Below, in pieces: positions 1-9,085 of a stretch of 64,000 nucleotides of DNA. Position 1 is the first letter of the stretch. Each line of letters opens with the position of its first letter. Origin of the DNA: Azospira restricta (GTDB lineage Bacteria; Pseudomonadota; Gammaproteobacteria; Burkholderiales; Rhodocyclaceae); assembly GCF_016858125.1 (NCBI RefSeq), contig NZ_CP064781.1, positions 682,001-746,000 of the forward strand, given 5' to 3'. The position numbers and the translations under genes are program-made. Under the pieces are notes generated by a model. It was given only the letters and a program-made list of their open reading frames with translations, was not told where the DNA came from and searched no databases.

Positions 1-2
1 CG

Positions 3-377
3 ATTCCGAGCGAGGACCTGACCGCCGAGCACCTGCTGCTGCTCGGCCAGGGCAACTGCTTCCGCGACCAGGTGGTGCAGGCCTGCCCGCAGCTGTCCGA
101 GCCGGGCGGGCTGGAGCGGGCGCTCGAGGGCAGCTCGCTGGAGACGCTGCGGCACATGGTGGCGAGCGGCGCCGGCCTGTCGGTGGTGCCGGCCTCGGCG
201 GTCGAGACCTGGCCGCGCGACGAGAGCCTGCTGTCGATCCGCCCCTTCGCCGAGCCGGTACCGACGCGCCGCGTGGTGCTCGCCTGGCGGGTGACCTTCC
301 CGCGGCCGCAGGCGATCGACGTGCTGCGCGACGCGATCCTGTCCGCGCCGCCGCCGGGGGTGCAGCCGCTGCATTAG
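3..377 (+). CDS. oxyR: OxyR-like LysR-family regulator, C-terminal part (5' end outside window)
   Basis: Open from the left edge, so only the last ~124 residues of the effector-binding domain are present. The order of a short GNCFRDQ segment, a SLETLRHMV segment and a SVVPASAV segment matches the OxyR regulatory domain. The Cys of GNCFRDQ sits where the peroxide-sensing Cys lies in the family (GHCLRDQ in E. coli OxyR), and a second Cys follows about nine residues later (QACPQ), as in OxyR. The dps gene immediately downstream on the same strand is a classical OxyR target, which supports the call. The DNA-binding domain and promoter cannot be seen. Another LysR paralogue is possible, but the Cys pattern favours OxyR. 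Confidence 0.85.
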   Translation: MPSEDLTAEHLLLLGQGNCFRDQVVQACPQLSEPGGLERALEGSSLETLRHMVASGAGLSVVPASAVETWPRDESLLSIRPFAEPVPTRRVVLAWRVTFPRPQAIDVLRDAILSAPPPGVQPLH

Positions 378-482
378 GCGCGGCTATCGCGACGATTGGC
401 ACAAGCAACTGGTGCGCGGCCCCGGCGGAACGTATCTTGTAGCCAGGACCAACGATTCATCTGACCCAGGAAGGAAAGCGAC

Positions 483-959
483 ATGGCAACGAAGATCAAC
501 ATCGGCATCGCCGACAAGGACCGCAAGAAGATCGCCGACGGCCTCTCCCGGCTGCTCGCGGACAGCTACACGCTGTACCTGAAGACGCACAACTTCCACT
601 GGAACGTGACCGGCCCGCAGTTCAACAGCCTGCACGTGATGTTCATGGGGCAGTACACCGAGATCTGGAACGCACTCGACCTGATCGCCGAACGCATCCG
701 CTCGCTCGGCTACCCGGCGCCGGGCTCGTACAAGCAGTTCGTCGCGCTGTCGTCGATTCCCGAGGAGGAAGGCGTGCCCAAGGCCAAGGACATGATCCGC
801 CAGCTGGTCGCCGGCCAGGAAGCGGTGACGCGCACGGCACGCGAGGTGTTCGCCATCGTCGACAAGGCCAACGACCAGCCGAGCGCCGACCTGCTCACCC
901 AGCGCATGGAGGTGCACGAGAAGAACGCCTGGATGCTGCGCAGCCTGCTCGAGGAGTGA
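483..959 (+). CDS. dps: Dps-family DNA-binding ferritin-like protein
   Basis: 158 residues, a typical Dps length. The stretch [16 protein letters not shown] is the family's ferroxidase signature; its His and a downstream E/D-rich helix ([12 protein letters not shown]) supply the intersubunit iron site. Members form dodecamers that bind DNA, oxidise Fe(II) with peroxide and store ferric iron in the cytoplasm. The start at ATG 483 follows a GGAAAGG-like ribosome site. It lies ~105 bases after the oxyR-like gene on the same strand, consistent with peroxide-responsive expression; the OxyR operator itself was not identified. The gene ends just before a parS-like palindrome and a strong terminator hairpin. 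Confidence 0.95.
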   Translation: MATKINIGIADKDRKKIADGLSRLLADSYTLYLKTHNFHWNVTGPQFNSLHVMFMGQYTEIWNALDLIAERIRSLGYPAPGSYKQFVALSSIPEEEGVPKAKDMIRQLVAGQEAVTRTAREVFAIVDKANDQPSADLLTQRMEVHEKNAWMLRSLLEE

Positions 960-970
960 GCGGCTACTGA

Positions 971-986
971 CGTTTCACGTGAAACA
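971..986. promoter_or_regulatory. parS: parS-like ParB-binding palindrome (15/16)
   Basis: CGTTTCACGTGAAACA contains the 14-base perfect palindrome GTTTCACGTGAAAC and differs at one position from the widely conserved chromosomal parS consensus TGTTTCACGTGAAACA. It lies between the dps stop and a bidirectional terminator. A second, perfect copy lies at 8139-8154. parS sites load ParB/Spo0J and cluster near the origin in most bacteria. No parA or parB gene is in the window. Confidence 0.85.
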
Positions 987-1012
987 AAAGGGCCACCCGC
1001 GGGTGGCCCTTT
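987..1012. terminator. bidirectional hairpin terminator between dps and topB
   Basis: Perfect 12-bp stem AAAGGGCCACCC / GGGTGGCCCTTT with a 2-base gap at the apex (the real loop must open some pairs). The stem is GC-rich with A/T flanks, so it can act in both directions. It lies exactly between the convergent dps and topB genes. Confidence 0.85.
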
Positions 1013-1030
1013 GCATTGGCGGTGGCGGGC

Positions 1031-3637
1031 TCAGGCGTCCTTCTTGCGCGACGCCGCAGCCTTCTTCGCCGCTGGCTTGGCGGCGGGCTTCGCCGCCTTG
1101 GCCGGGGCCTCCGCCGCTTCGTCCTTCTTCGCCGCGCCCTTGGTCGGCGCCTTCGCCTCGCGCTTCTCGAATTCGAAGCCGACCTTGCCGTCCTTGCCGC
1201 GGACGAGGAAGGCCGAGAACTTGCGCCGGGTCTTGTTCGAGACGAAGTTCTTCAGCAGGTCGGTGCGGCCGGTTTCGAGCAGCTTCTGCATCTGCTCGCG
1301 CTCGATCGGCTGCTGCAGGATGATCTTGCCGGAGCGGAAGTCGCAGGTGCGCTCGGGGCCGACCGATTTTTCGCAGACGTAGGCCAGGCCGTGCTCGAAA
1401 ACGCGGGACTGGCACTTCGGGCAGGCGCCGAGCGGCTGCTGCTCGGAGAAGTCGACCGCCTCGGCGGTGCCGTCCTCGCCGCCGGCGCCCTGGCCGAAGT
1501 CGAACTCCGGCGCGTGCTCGGCGTTGAGCTTGATCAGCGCGTTGAACGGGCGGCCCATCTTGTTGCGGAAGCCGGTCAGCGGGCCGATGACGCGATCGGT
1601 GAGCAGCGCCTCGATCTCCTCCGGCTCGAACTGGCGGCCGGCGACGATCTTCCACAGGCCGTAGTCGCAGTCGCTGCACTGGAATTTCTTGTAGGTCTCG
1701 CGGATCAGGCCGCCGCACTTCGGGCACGGCGCCTGCAACAGGCCGAAGTCGCCGGGGATCGTGTCGCTGTCGTAGCTCTTCGCGCGGGCGACGATGTGCT
1801 GCGTCATCGCCGCGATCTCCTGCATGAACGCCTCGCGCGACAGCTCGCCCTTCTCCATCCGCGCCAGTTTCCATTCCCAATCGCCGGTCAGTTCCGGGTG
1901 CGTCAGCTCGGGGATGCCGAGGCCGTTCAACAGCGTCATCAGCGAGAAGGCCTTGGCGGTCGGGATCAGCTCCCTGCCCTCGCGGTGGATGTACTGCTCG
2001 CCGATCAGGTTCTCGATGATCTGCGCGCGCGTCGCCGGCGTGCCGAGGCCGCGGCCGGCCATCGCCGCGCGCAGCTCGTCGTCGTCGACCATCTTGCCGG
2101 CGCCTTCCATCGCGGACAGCAGCGTCGCTTCCGAGTAGCGCGCCGGCGGCCTGGTTTCGTTGGCCTTGACCAGCACGTCGTCGGTCTTCACCTTCTCCTT
2201 CGCCTGCACCGGCACCAGGTTGGCCTCCTCGTCCTGCGCCTCGCGGCCGTAGACGGCGAGCCAGCCGGGATTGACCAGCACCTTGCCCTCGGTCTTGAAC
2301 GGTTCGCCGGCGACGCGCGTGATGCGCGTCGTGACCAGGTACTCGGCGGCCGGGTAGAAGACCGCGAGGAAGCGCTTGACGACCATGTCGTAGAGCTTCT
2401 GCTCCGGCTCCGAGAGGTGCTTCGGCGCCTGCAGCGTCGGGATGATCGCGAAGTGGTCGGAGATCTTGGCGTTGTTGAAGATGCGCTTGTTCGGGACGAC
2501 CCAGTTCTTCTTGCGGATCTCGTCGGCGAAGATGCCGTAGCGGTTGGCGATCGACGGGTCGGCGCCCTTCTGCAGGTCGCGGCCGGACAGCATGTCGAGC
2601 GTCGCCTGGACGGTGCCGAGGTAGTCCTCCGGCAGCGCGCGCGCGTCGGTCCGCGGGTAGGTCAGCACCTTGTGCTTCTCGTACAGCGCCTGCGCGAGGC
2701 CCAGGGTGGCCTTGGCGGAGAAGCCGAAGCGGCCGTTCGCCTCGCGCTGCAGGCTGGTCAGGTCGTAGAGCAGCGGCGACAGCTGCGTCGACGGCTTCGC
2801 CTCTTCGCTCACCTCGCCCGGCTGGCCGAGGCACTTGGCGCGCAAGGCGTCGGCCCGGGCCTGATCCCACAGGCGGTCGGCGCGGGCGTGCTCGTCGTCG
2901 TCCTTGCCCTTGAACTTCTCGTCGAACCACTTGCCCTTGTAGTCGCCGGCGGCCGCGGCGAAGCTCGCCTCGACCTCCCAGTAGGCGCGCGGCTTGAACT
3001 TCTTGATCTTCTCCTCGCGCTCGACCAGGATCGCCAGCGTCGGCGTCTGCACGCGGCCGACCGTGGTCAGGTGGAAGCCGCCGGTCTTCGAGTTGAATGC
3101 GGTCATCGCGCGCGTGCCGTTGATGCCGACCAGCCAGTCGGACTCGGAACGGCAGACGGCGGCGTCGGCCAGCCCGCGCAGGTCGGCGCCCGGGCGCAGC
3201 GCGGCGAAGCCGTCGCGGATCGCCGCCGGCGTCATCGACTGCAGCCACAGGCGCTGCACCGGCTTGCCGCTCTTCGCGTGCTGCGCGATGTAGTTGAAGA
3301 TCAGCTCGCCCTCGCGGCCCGCGTCGCAGGCGTTCACCAGGCCGACGACGTCCTTGCGCTTGATCAGCTTGGTCAGCAGTTTCAGCCGCGACTCGTTCTT
3401 CTCGATCGGCTTCAGGTCGAAGTGCGGCGGGATCACCGGCAGGTGCGCGAAGGACCACTTGCCGCGCTTGACCTCGTAGGCCTCCGGGCAGGCCAGTTCG
3501 AGCAGGTGACCGACCGCCGAGCTGAGCACGTACTCCTCGCTCTCGAAATAGTCGTCGTGCTTGGTGAAGCCGCCGAGGGCGCGCGCGATGTCGGCGGCGA
3601 CGGAGGGTTTCTCGGCGATGATCAGCTTCTTCGTCAT
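1031..3637 (-). CDS. topB: DNA topoisomerase III (type IA)
   Basis: 868 residues from the ATG at 3637, which gives the canonical N-terminus MTKKLIIAEKPSVAADIARA; the open frame continues upstream without homology. The Toprim motif (N-terminal AEKPS, then NACDAGREGELIFNYIA) is visible, as is the catalytic-Tyr region GRVQTPTLAILVEREE and TYPRTDARALPEDYL. Near the C-terminus two zinc-ribbon-like clusters occur (CPKCGG...CSDC and CPKCQS...C...C), then a low-complexity Lys/Ala/Pro tail. The enzyme decatenates and relaxes negatively supercoiled DNA with single-strand passage. It ends the reverse-strand block with smg and dprA; in many relatives a type IA topoisomerase sits in this position. The tail probably binds DNA by charge (inference). 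Confidence 0.95.
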   Translation of the reverse strand: MTKKLIIAEKPSVAADIARALGGFTKHDDYFESEEYVLSSAVGHLLELACPEAYEVKRGKWSFAHLPVIPPHFDLKPIEKNESRLKLLTKLIKRKDVVGLVNACDAGREGELIFNYIAQHAKSGKPVQRLWLQSMTPAAIRDGFAALRPGADLRGLADAAVCRSESDWLVGINGTRAMTAFNSKTGGFHLTTVGRVQTPTLAILVEREEKIKKFKPRAYWEVEASFAAAAGDYKGKWFDEKFKGKDDDEHARADRLWDQARADALRAKCLGQPGEVSEEAKPSTQLSPLLYDLTSLQREANGRFGFSAKATLGLAQALYEKHKVLTYPRTDARALPEDYLGTVQATLDMLSGRDLQKGADPSIANRYGIFADEIRKKNWVVPNKRIFNNAKISDHFAIIPTLQAPKHLSEPEQKLYDMVVKRFLAVFYPAAEYLVTTRITRVAGEPFKTEGKVLVNPGWLAVYGREAQDEEANLVPVQAKEKVKTDDVLVKANETRPPARYSEATLLSAMEGAGKMVDDDELRAAMAGRGLGTPATRAQIIENLIGEQYIHREGRELIPTAKAFSLMTLLNGLGIPELTHPELTGDWEWKLARMEKGELSREAFMQEIAAMTQHIVARAKSYDSDTIPGDFGLLQAPCPKCGGLIRETYKKFQCSDCDYGLWKIVAGRQFEPEEIEALLTDRVIGPLTGFRNKMGRPFNALIKLNAEHAPEFDFGQGAGGEDGTAEAVDFSEQQPLGACPKCQSRVFEHGLAYVCEKSVGPERTCDFRSGKIILQQPIEREQMQKLLETGRTDLLKNFVSNKTRRKFSAFLVRGKDGKVGFEFEKREAKAPTKGAAKKDEAAEAPAKAAKPAAKPAAKKAAASRKKDA

Positions 3638-3736
3638 GGAAGGGCGCTCAGGAGGCGGCCGAAGGCCGGCGGTCGATGGTTGCGGGGGATGATAAGAGGG
3701 TTCGCCCGCCGCGCGCAAGCCGCTGCCGGGCGGGTG

Positions 3737-4186
3737 TCAGTGCAGCGGGACGTCGTCCGGGGTGTTCAGCAGCTCCTCGACGATCAGCGGTTCGAGGTCC
3801 TGCTCCTGGCTCCACAGCACCATCAGGACGATGATCTTCAGCTTGTCCAGGGGCACCGGGTCGTCGTCGAGGCTCATCGCCCGGTCGAGGATCAGTTCGC
3901 GCAGCGGCGGCGTGACGACGCCGGCGGCGGCGAGGAAGAGCACGAAATCGAGGCCGTCCGGACCGAGCCGGGCCTGTTCGTCGACGGTGTAGACCCGCGT
4001 TGCGCGCGGGTCGCCGACGAAGTCCGCCGGCCGCGCCGATTTCAGCTCGTCCAGCCAGTCGAGCGCGAGCGAGATCTCGTCGGGGTCGAAGCCGGCGGCG
4101 GACAGCTTCTTCACCAGCGCGTCCGGCGCCGGATGGGTGCGGAAATCGTAGTAGTTCTGGAAGAGGAAGACGAGGACGTCGATCAT
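3737..4186 (-). CDS. smg: Smg family protein (DUF494)
   Basis: 149 residues, matching the Smg/DUF494 family: N-terminus MIDVLVFLFQNYYDF, an acidic middle with LDWLDELK, and C-terminus LKIIVLMVLWSQEQDLEPL followed by VEELL. Biochemical role is not established. It is found next to dprA in many beta- and gammaproteobacteria, as here (11 bases after the dprA-side start/stop boundary, same strand, order dprA-smg-topB). Presumably co-transcribed with dprA. Confidence 0.9.
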   Translation of the reverse strand: MIDVLVFLFQNYYDFRTHPAPDALVKKLSAAGFDPDEISLALDWLDELKSARPADFVGDPRATRVYTVDEQARLGPDGLDFVLFLAAAGVVTPPLRELILDRAMSLDDDPVPLDKLKIIVLMVLWSQEQDLEPLIVEELLNTPDDVPLH

Positions 4187-4197
4187 TGTTATATGCG

Positions 4198-5286
4198 TTA
4201 TTCCGCCAACCGCTGATAGCGGCCTCCCGGCAGGCTGGCGACCCGACCGTCGAGCTCCAGCTGCAACAGGATCACGGAAAGCGCATCGGCCGTCAAGCCG
4301 GAGCGGCCGACCAGCTCGTCGATCGTGATCGGGTCGAAGCCGGCCTGGTCGAGCAGGCGGCCGGCGGCGTCGCTGCCGGCCGGGCGCGTCGCCGGGGCGT
4401 CGGGCAGGGTTTGCGGGCGTGCGCCGCCGCCGAGTTCGTCGAGGACGTCGGCGACCGATTCGACCAGCTTCGCGCCCTGCCGGATCAGGCGGTGGCAGCC
4501 GCGCGCCTGCGGCGCATGGATCGAGCCGGGGATCGCGAAGACTTCCCGGCCCTGCTCGCCGGCCAGCCGGGCGGTGATCAGCGAGCCGCTCTCGACCGCC
4601 GCCTCGACCACCAGCACGCCGCGCGCGAGGCCGGAGATCAGGCGGTTGCGGCGCGGAAAATTGGCCGCCGCGGCCGGCGTGCCGAGCGGGAACTCGGAGA
4701 CGATCGCGCCGCGGTCGGCGATTTCCAGCGCCAGCGCCTGGTTGCGGGCCGGGTAGAGGCGGTCGGCGCCGGTGCCGATGACGGCGACGGTGGCGCCGCC
4801 GGCGGCCAGCGCGCCACGGTGCGCGGCGGCATCGATACCGAGCGCGAGGCCGCTGACGATGACGAAGCCGGCCTCCGCCAGTGCGCCGGCGAAGGCGCGG
4901 GCGTTGCCCTCCCCTTGCGGCGTCGCGTTGCGGCTGCCGACGACGGCGAGCGCGGGCCGGTTGAGCAGGCCGACGTCGCCGCGCACGTAGAGCAGCGTCG
5001 GCGGATCGGGAATGTCGAGCAGGGTTTGCGGATAGTCGGCGTCGGCCAGCGTCAGGATGCGCTGCCCGGGCTGGGCACCCCAGGCCAGCGCCGCGTCGAC
5101 CGCGGCGCCGTTGTCGGTGTCAGCCAGCAGGCGAGCGGTCTTGGCGCCGACCACGCCGGCCAGTGCCGCCTCGCCGGCGGCGAAGATGTTTTCCGGCAGG
5201 CCGAAGGCGGCGAGCAGCTTGCGCTGGGTTTCGCCGCCGATGCCCGGGATCAGCGTCAGGCGCAGCCAGTCGGCGTCGGCGCGCAT
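4198..5286 (-). CDS. dprA: DNA-processing protein DprA
   Basis: 362 residues. An N-terminal SAM/HhH-like region (LRLTLIPGIGGETQRKLLAAFG) is followed by the Rossmann fold with the hallmark SGLALGIDAAAHRGAL and VIGTGADRLYPARN. The C-terminal winged-helix segment (DPITIDELVGRSGLTADAL) is the DML1-like domain found in proteobacterial DprA. DprA binds incoming single-stranded DNA and loads RecA during natural transformation. comM, another transformation gene, is also in this window but is disrupted. It forms a tight operon with smg downstream and the LysM gene upstream. Confidence 0.95.
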   Translation of the reverse strand: MRADADWLRLTLIPGIGGETQRKLLAAFGLPENIFAAGEAALAGVVGAKTARLLADTDNGAAVDAALAWGAQPGQRILTLADADYPQTLLDIPDPPTLLYVRGDVGLLNRPALAVVGSRNATPQGEGNARAFAGALAEAGFVIVSGLALGIDAAAHRGALAAGGATVAVIGTGADRLYPARNQALALEIADRGAIVSEFPLGTPAAAANFPRRNRLISGLARGVLVVEAAVESGSLITARLAGEQGREVFAIPGSIHAPQARGCHRLIRQGAKLVESVADVLDELGGGARPQTLPDAPATRPAGSDAAGRLLDQAGFDPITIDELVGRSGLTADALSVILLQLELDGRVASLPGGRYQRLAE

Positions 5287-5310
5287 CGCGGGGCGGGCGG
5301 GGAGCGCTGC

Positions 5311-6342
5311 TCAGGGCTGGCGCAGCGCGTCGTTGATGTTCACCGCGCCGGCTGAATTCAGCACCAGCGCGTAGGAGACGCGGTCGAAGGTGCGGAAGAC
5401 GAAGACCAGGCCGTAGCGCTGCTGCGGCAGGTCGAGGGTGACCGTCTTCTCGGTCAGGTCGTCGCGGAAGCTGTCGCTGCGGTTGCGGTGCAGCGCCAGC
5501 ACGTGGCCGACCTCGAGACCGTCGCGGCTGCCGCGGTTGAGCGTGATCACCGAGTTGCGGCCGGCCGTGCCGACGCCGCCGTAGACCGAGGCGACGCGGG
5601 CGTCGATGTCGATCTCCGGCCGCCGCGGGACGTAGTTCACGAGCTGCGGCCGGGCGGCTGGCAGCAGGCGGTCGCCGCGGCCGATCTCCTGCTTGGCGGT
5701 GGCGACGACGAAGACGCCCGGTTCGCCGGGCTGGACCTGCTTGACGGTGCCGAGATAGAAAGCTTCGTGGCCGAGAATTTCCTTGGTCTGCGGGTCGCGC
5801 AGCGGCTTCGCCGGGCGGTATACCTGCCAGTTCTCCTGTTGCGGCCGGTCGCCGGCGCCGGCAACGAAGGCGGTGTCGCCGGGGCCGAGGAAGACGCGCT
5901 CCTCCTGCATGGCGACGATGCGCGCGCCGTTCTGGACGGTGATGTCCTCGACGATCAGCGGTTCCGAGATGAAGGGTTCGATGACGTTCGGCGGGATGCT
6001 CGGGATGGTCTGCTCGAGCGCCTCGCTGTAGATCTTCGGCTGCAGCTTGTTGTTGCCGGCGACGCGCAGCAGTGGCTTGCCGTTGGCGTCGCGGTCGAGC
6101 ACGATCACGTCGCCGGGGTAGATGCGGTGCGGGTTCTTGATCTGGTCCTGGTTCATCCGCCAGATTTCCGGCCAGCGCCAGGGCTCGCTGAGAAACTTGG
6201 CGGAGATGCCCCACAGCGTGTCGCCGGGGACGACGATGTGGCGGTCGGGGGCGTTGTCGGCGATCTTCAGCGGCGCCGGGTCGGCGGCCTGGGCGAAGCT
6301 GGCGGCCAGCGCCAGCAGGAGCGCGGATATAATGCGGGTCAT
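5311..6342 (-). CDS. secreted LysM-domain protein
   Basis: 343 residues with a Sec signal peptide (MTRIISALLLALAASFAQA). A single LysM domain covers roughly residues 35-85 (HIVVPGDTLWGIS ... IKNPHRIYPGDVIVLD), so it should bind peptidoglycan in the periplasm. The remaining ~250 residues form a conserved region of unknown function (for example VFRTFDRVSYALVL near the end). LysM proteins of this size upstream of dprA are common in betaproteobacteria. Divergent from def, with which it shares a ~160-base promoter region. Confidence 0.85.
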   Translation of the reverse strand: MTRIISALLLALAASFAQAADPAPLKIADNAPDRHIVVPGDTLWGISAKFLSEPWRWPEIWRMNQDQIKNPHRIYPGDVIVLDRDANGKPLLRVAGNNKLQPKIYSEALEQTIPSIPPNVIEPFISEPLIVEDITVQNGARIVAMQEERVFLGPGDTAFVAGAGDRPQQENWQVYRPAKPLRDPQTKEILGHEAFYLGTVKQVQPGEPGVFVVATAKQEIGRGDRLLPAARPQLVNYVPRRPEIDIDARVASVYGGVGTAGRNSVITLNRGSRDGLEVGHVLALHRNRSDSFRDDLTEKTVTLDLPQQRYGLVFVFRTFDRVSYALVLNSAGAVNINDALRQP

Positions 6343-6503
6343 CGTGCTATCCTCATTCGAGCGCCCGGAACAACCGGTGCCTGGATCGTGTCATAGGGGC
6401 CGGATGGCTGCGGAGCACTTGCGCAGACAACCACTCTTTCCGCCCAGAGTCAAGACTTTGCGTTAGATTCTGCACGTAATTACTTCTTCGAGCAAGCTTT
6501 TTC

Positions 6504-7007
6504 ATGGCACTTCTTCCCATTCTCCGCTTCCCCGATCCGCGTCTGCGGAAAGTCGCCGCGCCGGTCACGAAAGTTGACGACGGCATTCGCCGGCTGGCCG
6601 CCGACATGGCCGAAACGATGTACGAGGCGCCCGGGATCGGGCTGGCGGCGACCCAGGTCGATGTGCACAAGCAGGTGATCGTCATTGACGTTTCGGAAAC
6701 CAAGGACCAGCTGCTGGTGCTGATCAATCCCGAGCTGCTGCACGACGAAGGGCTGCAGGTCGGCGAGGAAGGCTGCCTGTCGGTGCCCGGCATCTACGAC
6801 AAGGTCGAGCGTGCCGAGAAGGTCGGCATCCGCTATCTCGACCTGCAGGGCGAGGCGCGGACGCTCGAGGCGGATGGCCTGCTCGCGGTGTGCATCCAGC
6901 ACGAGATGGACCACCTGCGCGGCCAGGTCTTCGTCGACCACCTGTCGATGCTCAAGCAAACCCGGATCAAGGCCAAGCTCGCCAAGCAGGCGCGCATCAC
7001 CGCCTGA
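6504..7007 (+). CDS. def: peptide deformylase
   Basis: 167 residues with all three deformylase motifs: [16 protein letters not shown] and QHEMDHLRG. The Cys of motif 2 and two His of motif 3 bind the catalytic metal, and the Glu between the His residues is the general base. It removes the formyl group from nascent N-formyl-Met. Followed after 11 bases by fmt, which adds that formyl group; this is the standard def-fmt operon. Confidence 0.97.
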   Translation: MALLPILRFPDPRLRKVAAPVTKVDDGIRRLAADMAETMYEAPGIGLAATQVDVHKQVIVIDVSETKDQLLVLINPELLHDEGLQVGEEGCLSVPGIYDKVERAEKVGIRYLDLQGEARTLEADGLLAVCIQHEMDHLRGQVFVDHLSMLKQTRIKAKLAKQARITA

Positions 7008-7018
7008 GGCGCCCTGCC

Positions 7019-7942
7019 ATGAAGCTGATCTTTGCCGGCACGCCGGAATTCGCGGCGACGGCCCTCGGCGCGTTGCTCGACGCCGGCCACGACGTCGCCC
7101 TCGTCCTCACCCAGCCGGACCGCCCGGCCGGCCGCGGCATGGCGCTGCAGGCCTCGCCGGTCAAGCGCCTGGCCGAGGCGCGCGGGCTGCCGGTGTTCCA
7201 GCCGACGACGCTGAAGGATCCGGTAGCGCAGGCGCAGCTCGCCGCCGTCGGCGTCGAGGCGATGGTGGTCGCCGCCTACGGCCTGCTCCTGCCGCAGGCG
7301 GTGCTCGACCTGCCCCGCCACGGCTGCCTCAACATCCACGCCTCGCTGTTGCCGCGCTGGCGCGGCGCGGCGCCGATCCAGCGCGCGCTGCTCGCCGGCG
7401 ACGCCGAGACCGGCGTCTGCATCATGCAGATGGAAGCCGGGCTCGATACCGGCCCGGTGCTGCTCGCCGAGGCGACGCCGATCGCCGCCGACGACACCGC
7501 GGCGACGCTGCACGACCGTCTCGCCGGCATCGGCGGCCGCCTGATCGTCGACGCGCTGGCGCGGCTGCCGCTGCCGGCGCAGCCGCAGCCGGCCGCCGGC
7601 GTGACCTACGCGGCGAAGATCGACAAGGCGGAGAGCGCCATCGACTGGACGCGACCGGCGGCCGAGGTCGACCGCCACATCCGCGCCTTCAACCCTTTTC
7701 CCGGCGCCCACTCGGCGCTCGCCGGCGTGCCGGTGAAGCTGTGGCGCGCGCTGCCGGCGGCCGGCAACGGCCGTCCGGGCGAGGTGCTCGCTGCCGACCG
7801 CGACGGCATCGTCGTCGCTTGCGGCGAGGGGGCGCTGCGCGTCGTCGAATTGCAGAAGGCCGGCGGCAAGCGCCTGCCGGCAACGCAGTTCCTCGCCGGC
7901 CACGCCGTTGCGCCGGGCGCGCTGTTCGGCAGCGGCGCCTGA
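7019..7942 (+). CDS. fmt: methionyl-tRNA formyltransferase
   Basis: 307 residues from ATG 7019 ([16 protein letters not shown]); the frame stays open upstream inside def but has no homology there. The formyltransferase core shows the [20 protein letters not shown] signature (catalytic Asn-His plus a downstream Asp in [12 protein letters not shown]), followed by a C-terminal OB-fold domain ([15 protein letters not shown] ... FNPFPGAH). It formylates Met-tRNAfMet using 10-formyl-THF. Terminated by a hairpin at 8068-8090. Confidence 0.97.
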   Translation: MKLIFAGTPEFAATALGALLDAGHDVALVLTQPDRPAGRGMALQASPVKRLAEARGLPVFQPTTLKDPVAQAQLAAVGVEAMVVAAYGLLLPQAVLDLPRHGCLNIHASLLPRWRGAAPIQRALLAGDAETGVCIMQMEAGLDTGPVLLAEATPIAADDTAATLHDRLAGIGGRLIVDALARLPLPAQPQPAAGVTYAAKIDKAESAIDWTRPAAEVDRHIRAFNPFPGAHSALAGVPVKLWRALPAAGNGRPGEVLAADRDGIVVACGEGALRVVELQKAGGKRLPATQFLAGHAVAPGALFGSGA

Positions 7943-8067
7943 GTACCCGTCTTTCAAGTCAAGCGCCGTAGAGCGATGCGCCCTGCGCAGCGCGCAGCAG
8001 TTCTCTCGGGGACGGCCGACGCAACTCCTCGCCCTTCGGCCGGACCTCGATCCGGCGCAAAAAGGAA

Positions 8068-8090
8068 AAAGGCTGCGCGATGCAGCCTTT
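8068..8090. terminator. hairpin terminator downstream of fmt
   Basis: Stem AAAGGCTGC / GCAGCCTTT (9 bp) with loop GCGAT, flanked by A-rich sequence before and CTGCTTTCT after. It can serve both fmt and the convergent nuclease gene. Confidence 0.8.
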
Positions 8091-8129
8091 CTGCTTTCTA
8101 TATTGCAGGCGGTGTTTTCCGGGGCCCGC

Positions 8130-9077
8130 TCAGCGCCGTGTTTCACGTGAAACATCGTCGGCGAGGAGCGCATCGAGCAGTCGCGCCAATCGCCGCCCGG
8201 CGCGGACGATCTGCGCCTGCGCCGTGCGCTGCGCGCGCGCGTGGTAGCGCTCGCCGATCGCCGGCGCTGCGTCGTCGAGGCCGGCGTAGGCGGCGCTGCG
8301 CGCCAGCTCCCGGCTCTCGCCGATCCAGCGGGCGACGTCGGTGGTGCCCTCCTCTTCCCCGCCGTCGGCGGCGGTGCGCAGCAGCGCACTCGCCGCCGCT
8401 TCCAGCCGTTCCCCGCGCAGCCAGGGCGGCCCCGGCAGGTCGTCCCAGTAGGCGTGCAGCGTCATCGCGCGCAGCCGCGGGTGCAGCGGTGTCTCCACCC
8501 ACAGGCCGTTGCCGCCCTCGTCGCTGTCGCCGGCATCGTCGTGGCGGCTGGCGACGTGCAGCGGCTGGTGGGCGTCGGCGACCAGGTGGATCAGCCAGGG
8601 CAGCGCATAGCTGCGCTCGCCCGTTGTCGAGCGCGGGTCGCGCAGCGTCCGCATCAGCTGCGGCAGTCGGCGGTCGAGTTCGCCGTCGCCGGTACGTGTG
8701 CCGTCGTCGAGGCGGTGGTCGGCGTGATGCCAGCGGCGGTGCCGCGCCATGTCCGGGAAGCCGGGCTGGGCCGCGGTCGGCGGCGCGCCGTCGTCGTGGA
8801 AGCGCCGGTCGCGCTTGATGTCGTCGGGCCAGGTCGAGGCGGCGAGGAAGGCGGCGTAGTCGGCGTCGCCCGCCTGCGTGCGGGCGAGCCAGTGCGCATG
8901 GTCGGGATGCGCGGCGAGCAGGCGGCCGGCGGCGATGCGCGCCGTCGGGCTCATCTCGCGCCAGGCGATCGCCGCCGACAGGCGGTGGCCGGCGGCGTTC
9001 CAGGCCAGCGCCGGCGCGCTCGTGGCGAGCAGCACGGCGCCCAGGATGGCGGCGCGCAGCCGGCAGCGGGCGGCCAT
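8130..9077 (-). CDS. secreted S1/P1-type nuclease
   Basis: 315 residues from ATG 9077. The signal peptide ends ...SAPALA, so the mature protein begins with Trp (WNAAGHRLSAAIAW), a defining feature of S1/P1 nucleases, in which the N-terminal Trp ligates zinc. Further zinc-ligand His/Asp segments are visible: FLAASTWPDDIKRDRRF, MARHRRWHHADH, LPWLIHLVADAHQPLHV and NLW-like GNGLWVE. These enzymes cleave single-stranded nucleic acids and 3'-nucleotides outside the cytoplasm. The last codons (DDVSRETRR) overlap the perfect parS site at 8139-8154. Confidence 0.9.
   Translation of the reverse strand: MAARCRLRAAILGAVLLATSAPALAWNAAGHRLSAAIAWREMSPTARIAAGRLLAAHPDHAHWLARTQAGDADYAAFLAASTWPDDIKRDRRFHDDGAPPTAAQPGFPDMARHRRWHHADHRLDDGTRTGDGELDRRLPQLMRTLRDPRSTTGERSYALPWLIHLVADAHQPLHVASRHDDAGDSDEGGNGLWVETPLHPRLRAMTLHAYWDDLPGPPWLRGERLEAAASALLRTAADGGEEEGTTDVARWIGESRELARSAAYAGLDDAAPAIGERYHARAQRTAQAQIVRAGRRLARLLDALLADDVSRETRR
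8139..8154. promoter_or_regulatory. parS: perfect parS site (ParB binding)
   Basis: TGTTTCACGTGAAACA is an exact 16/16 match to the conserved chromosomal parS palindrome. It is embedded in the last codons of the S1/P1 nuclease gene and lies 7.2 kb from the near-perfect copy at 971-986. Two copies in 8 kb are far above chance for a 16-mer and indicate an origin-proximal centromere region. Confidence 0.93.
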
Positions 9078-9085
9078 CGCCGGCG

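Noticed and set aside
1016-4216. Long forward open frame (about 1066 codons) opposite topB and smg
   Set aside because: It is a low-complexity shadow frame (Arg/Ala/Gly/Leu-rich) of the clearly homologous reverse genes, a typical artefact of GC-rich coding DNA.
7943-8067. Possible tRNA or small RNA between fmt and the nuclease gene
   Set aside because: No cloverleaf or TPsiC-like GTTCGA box could be found; only the terminator hairpin at 8068-8090 is convincing.
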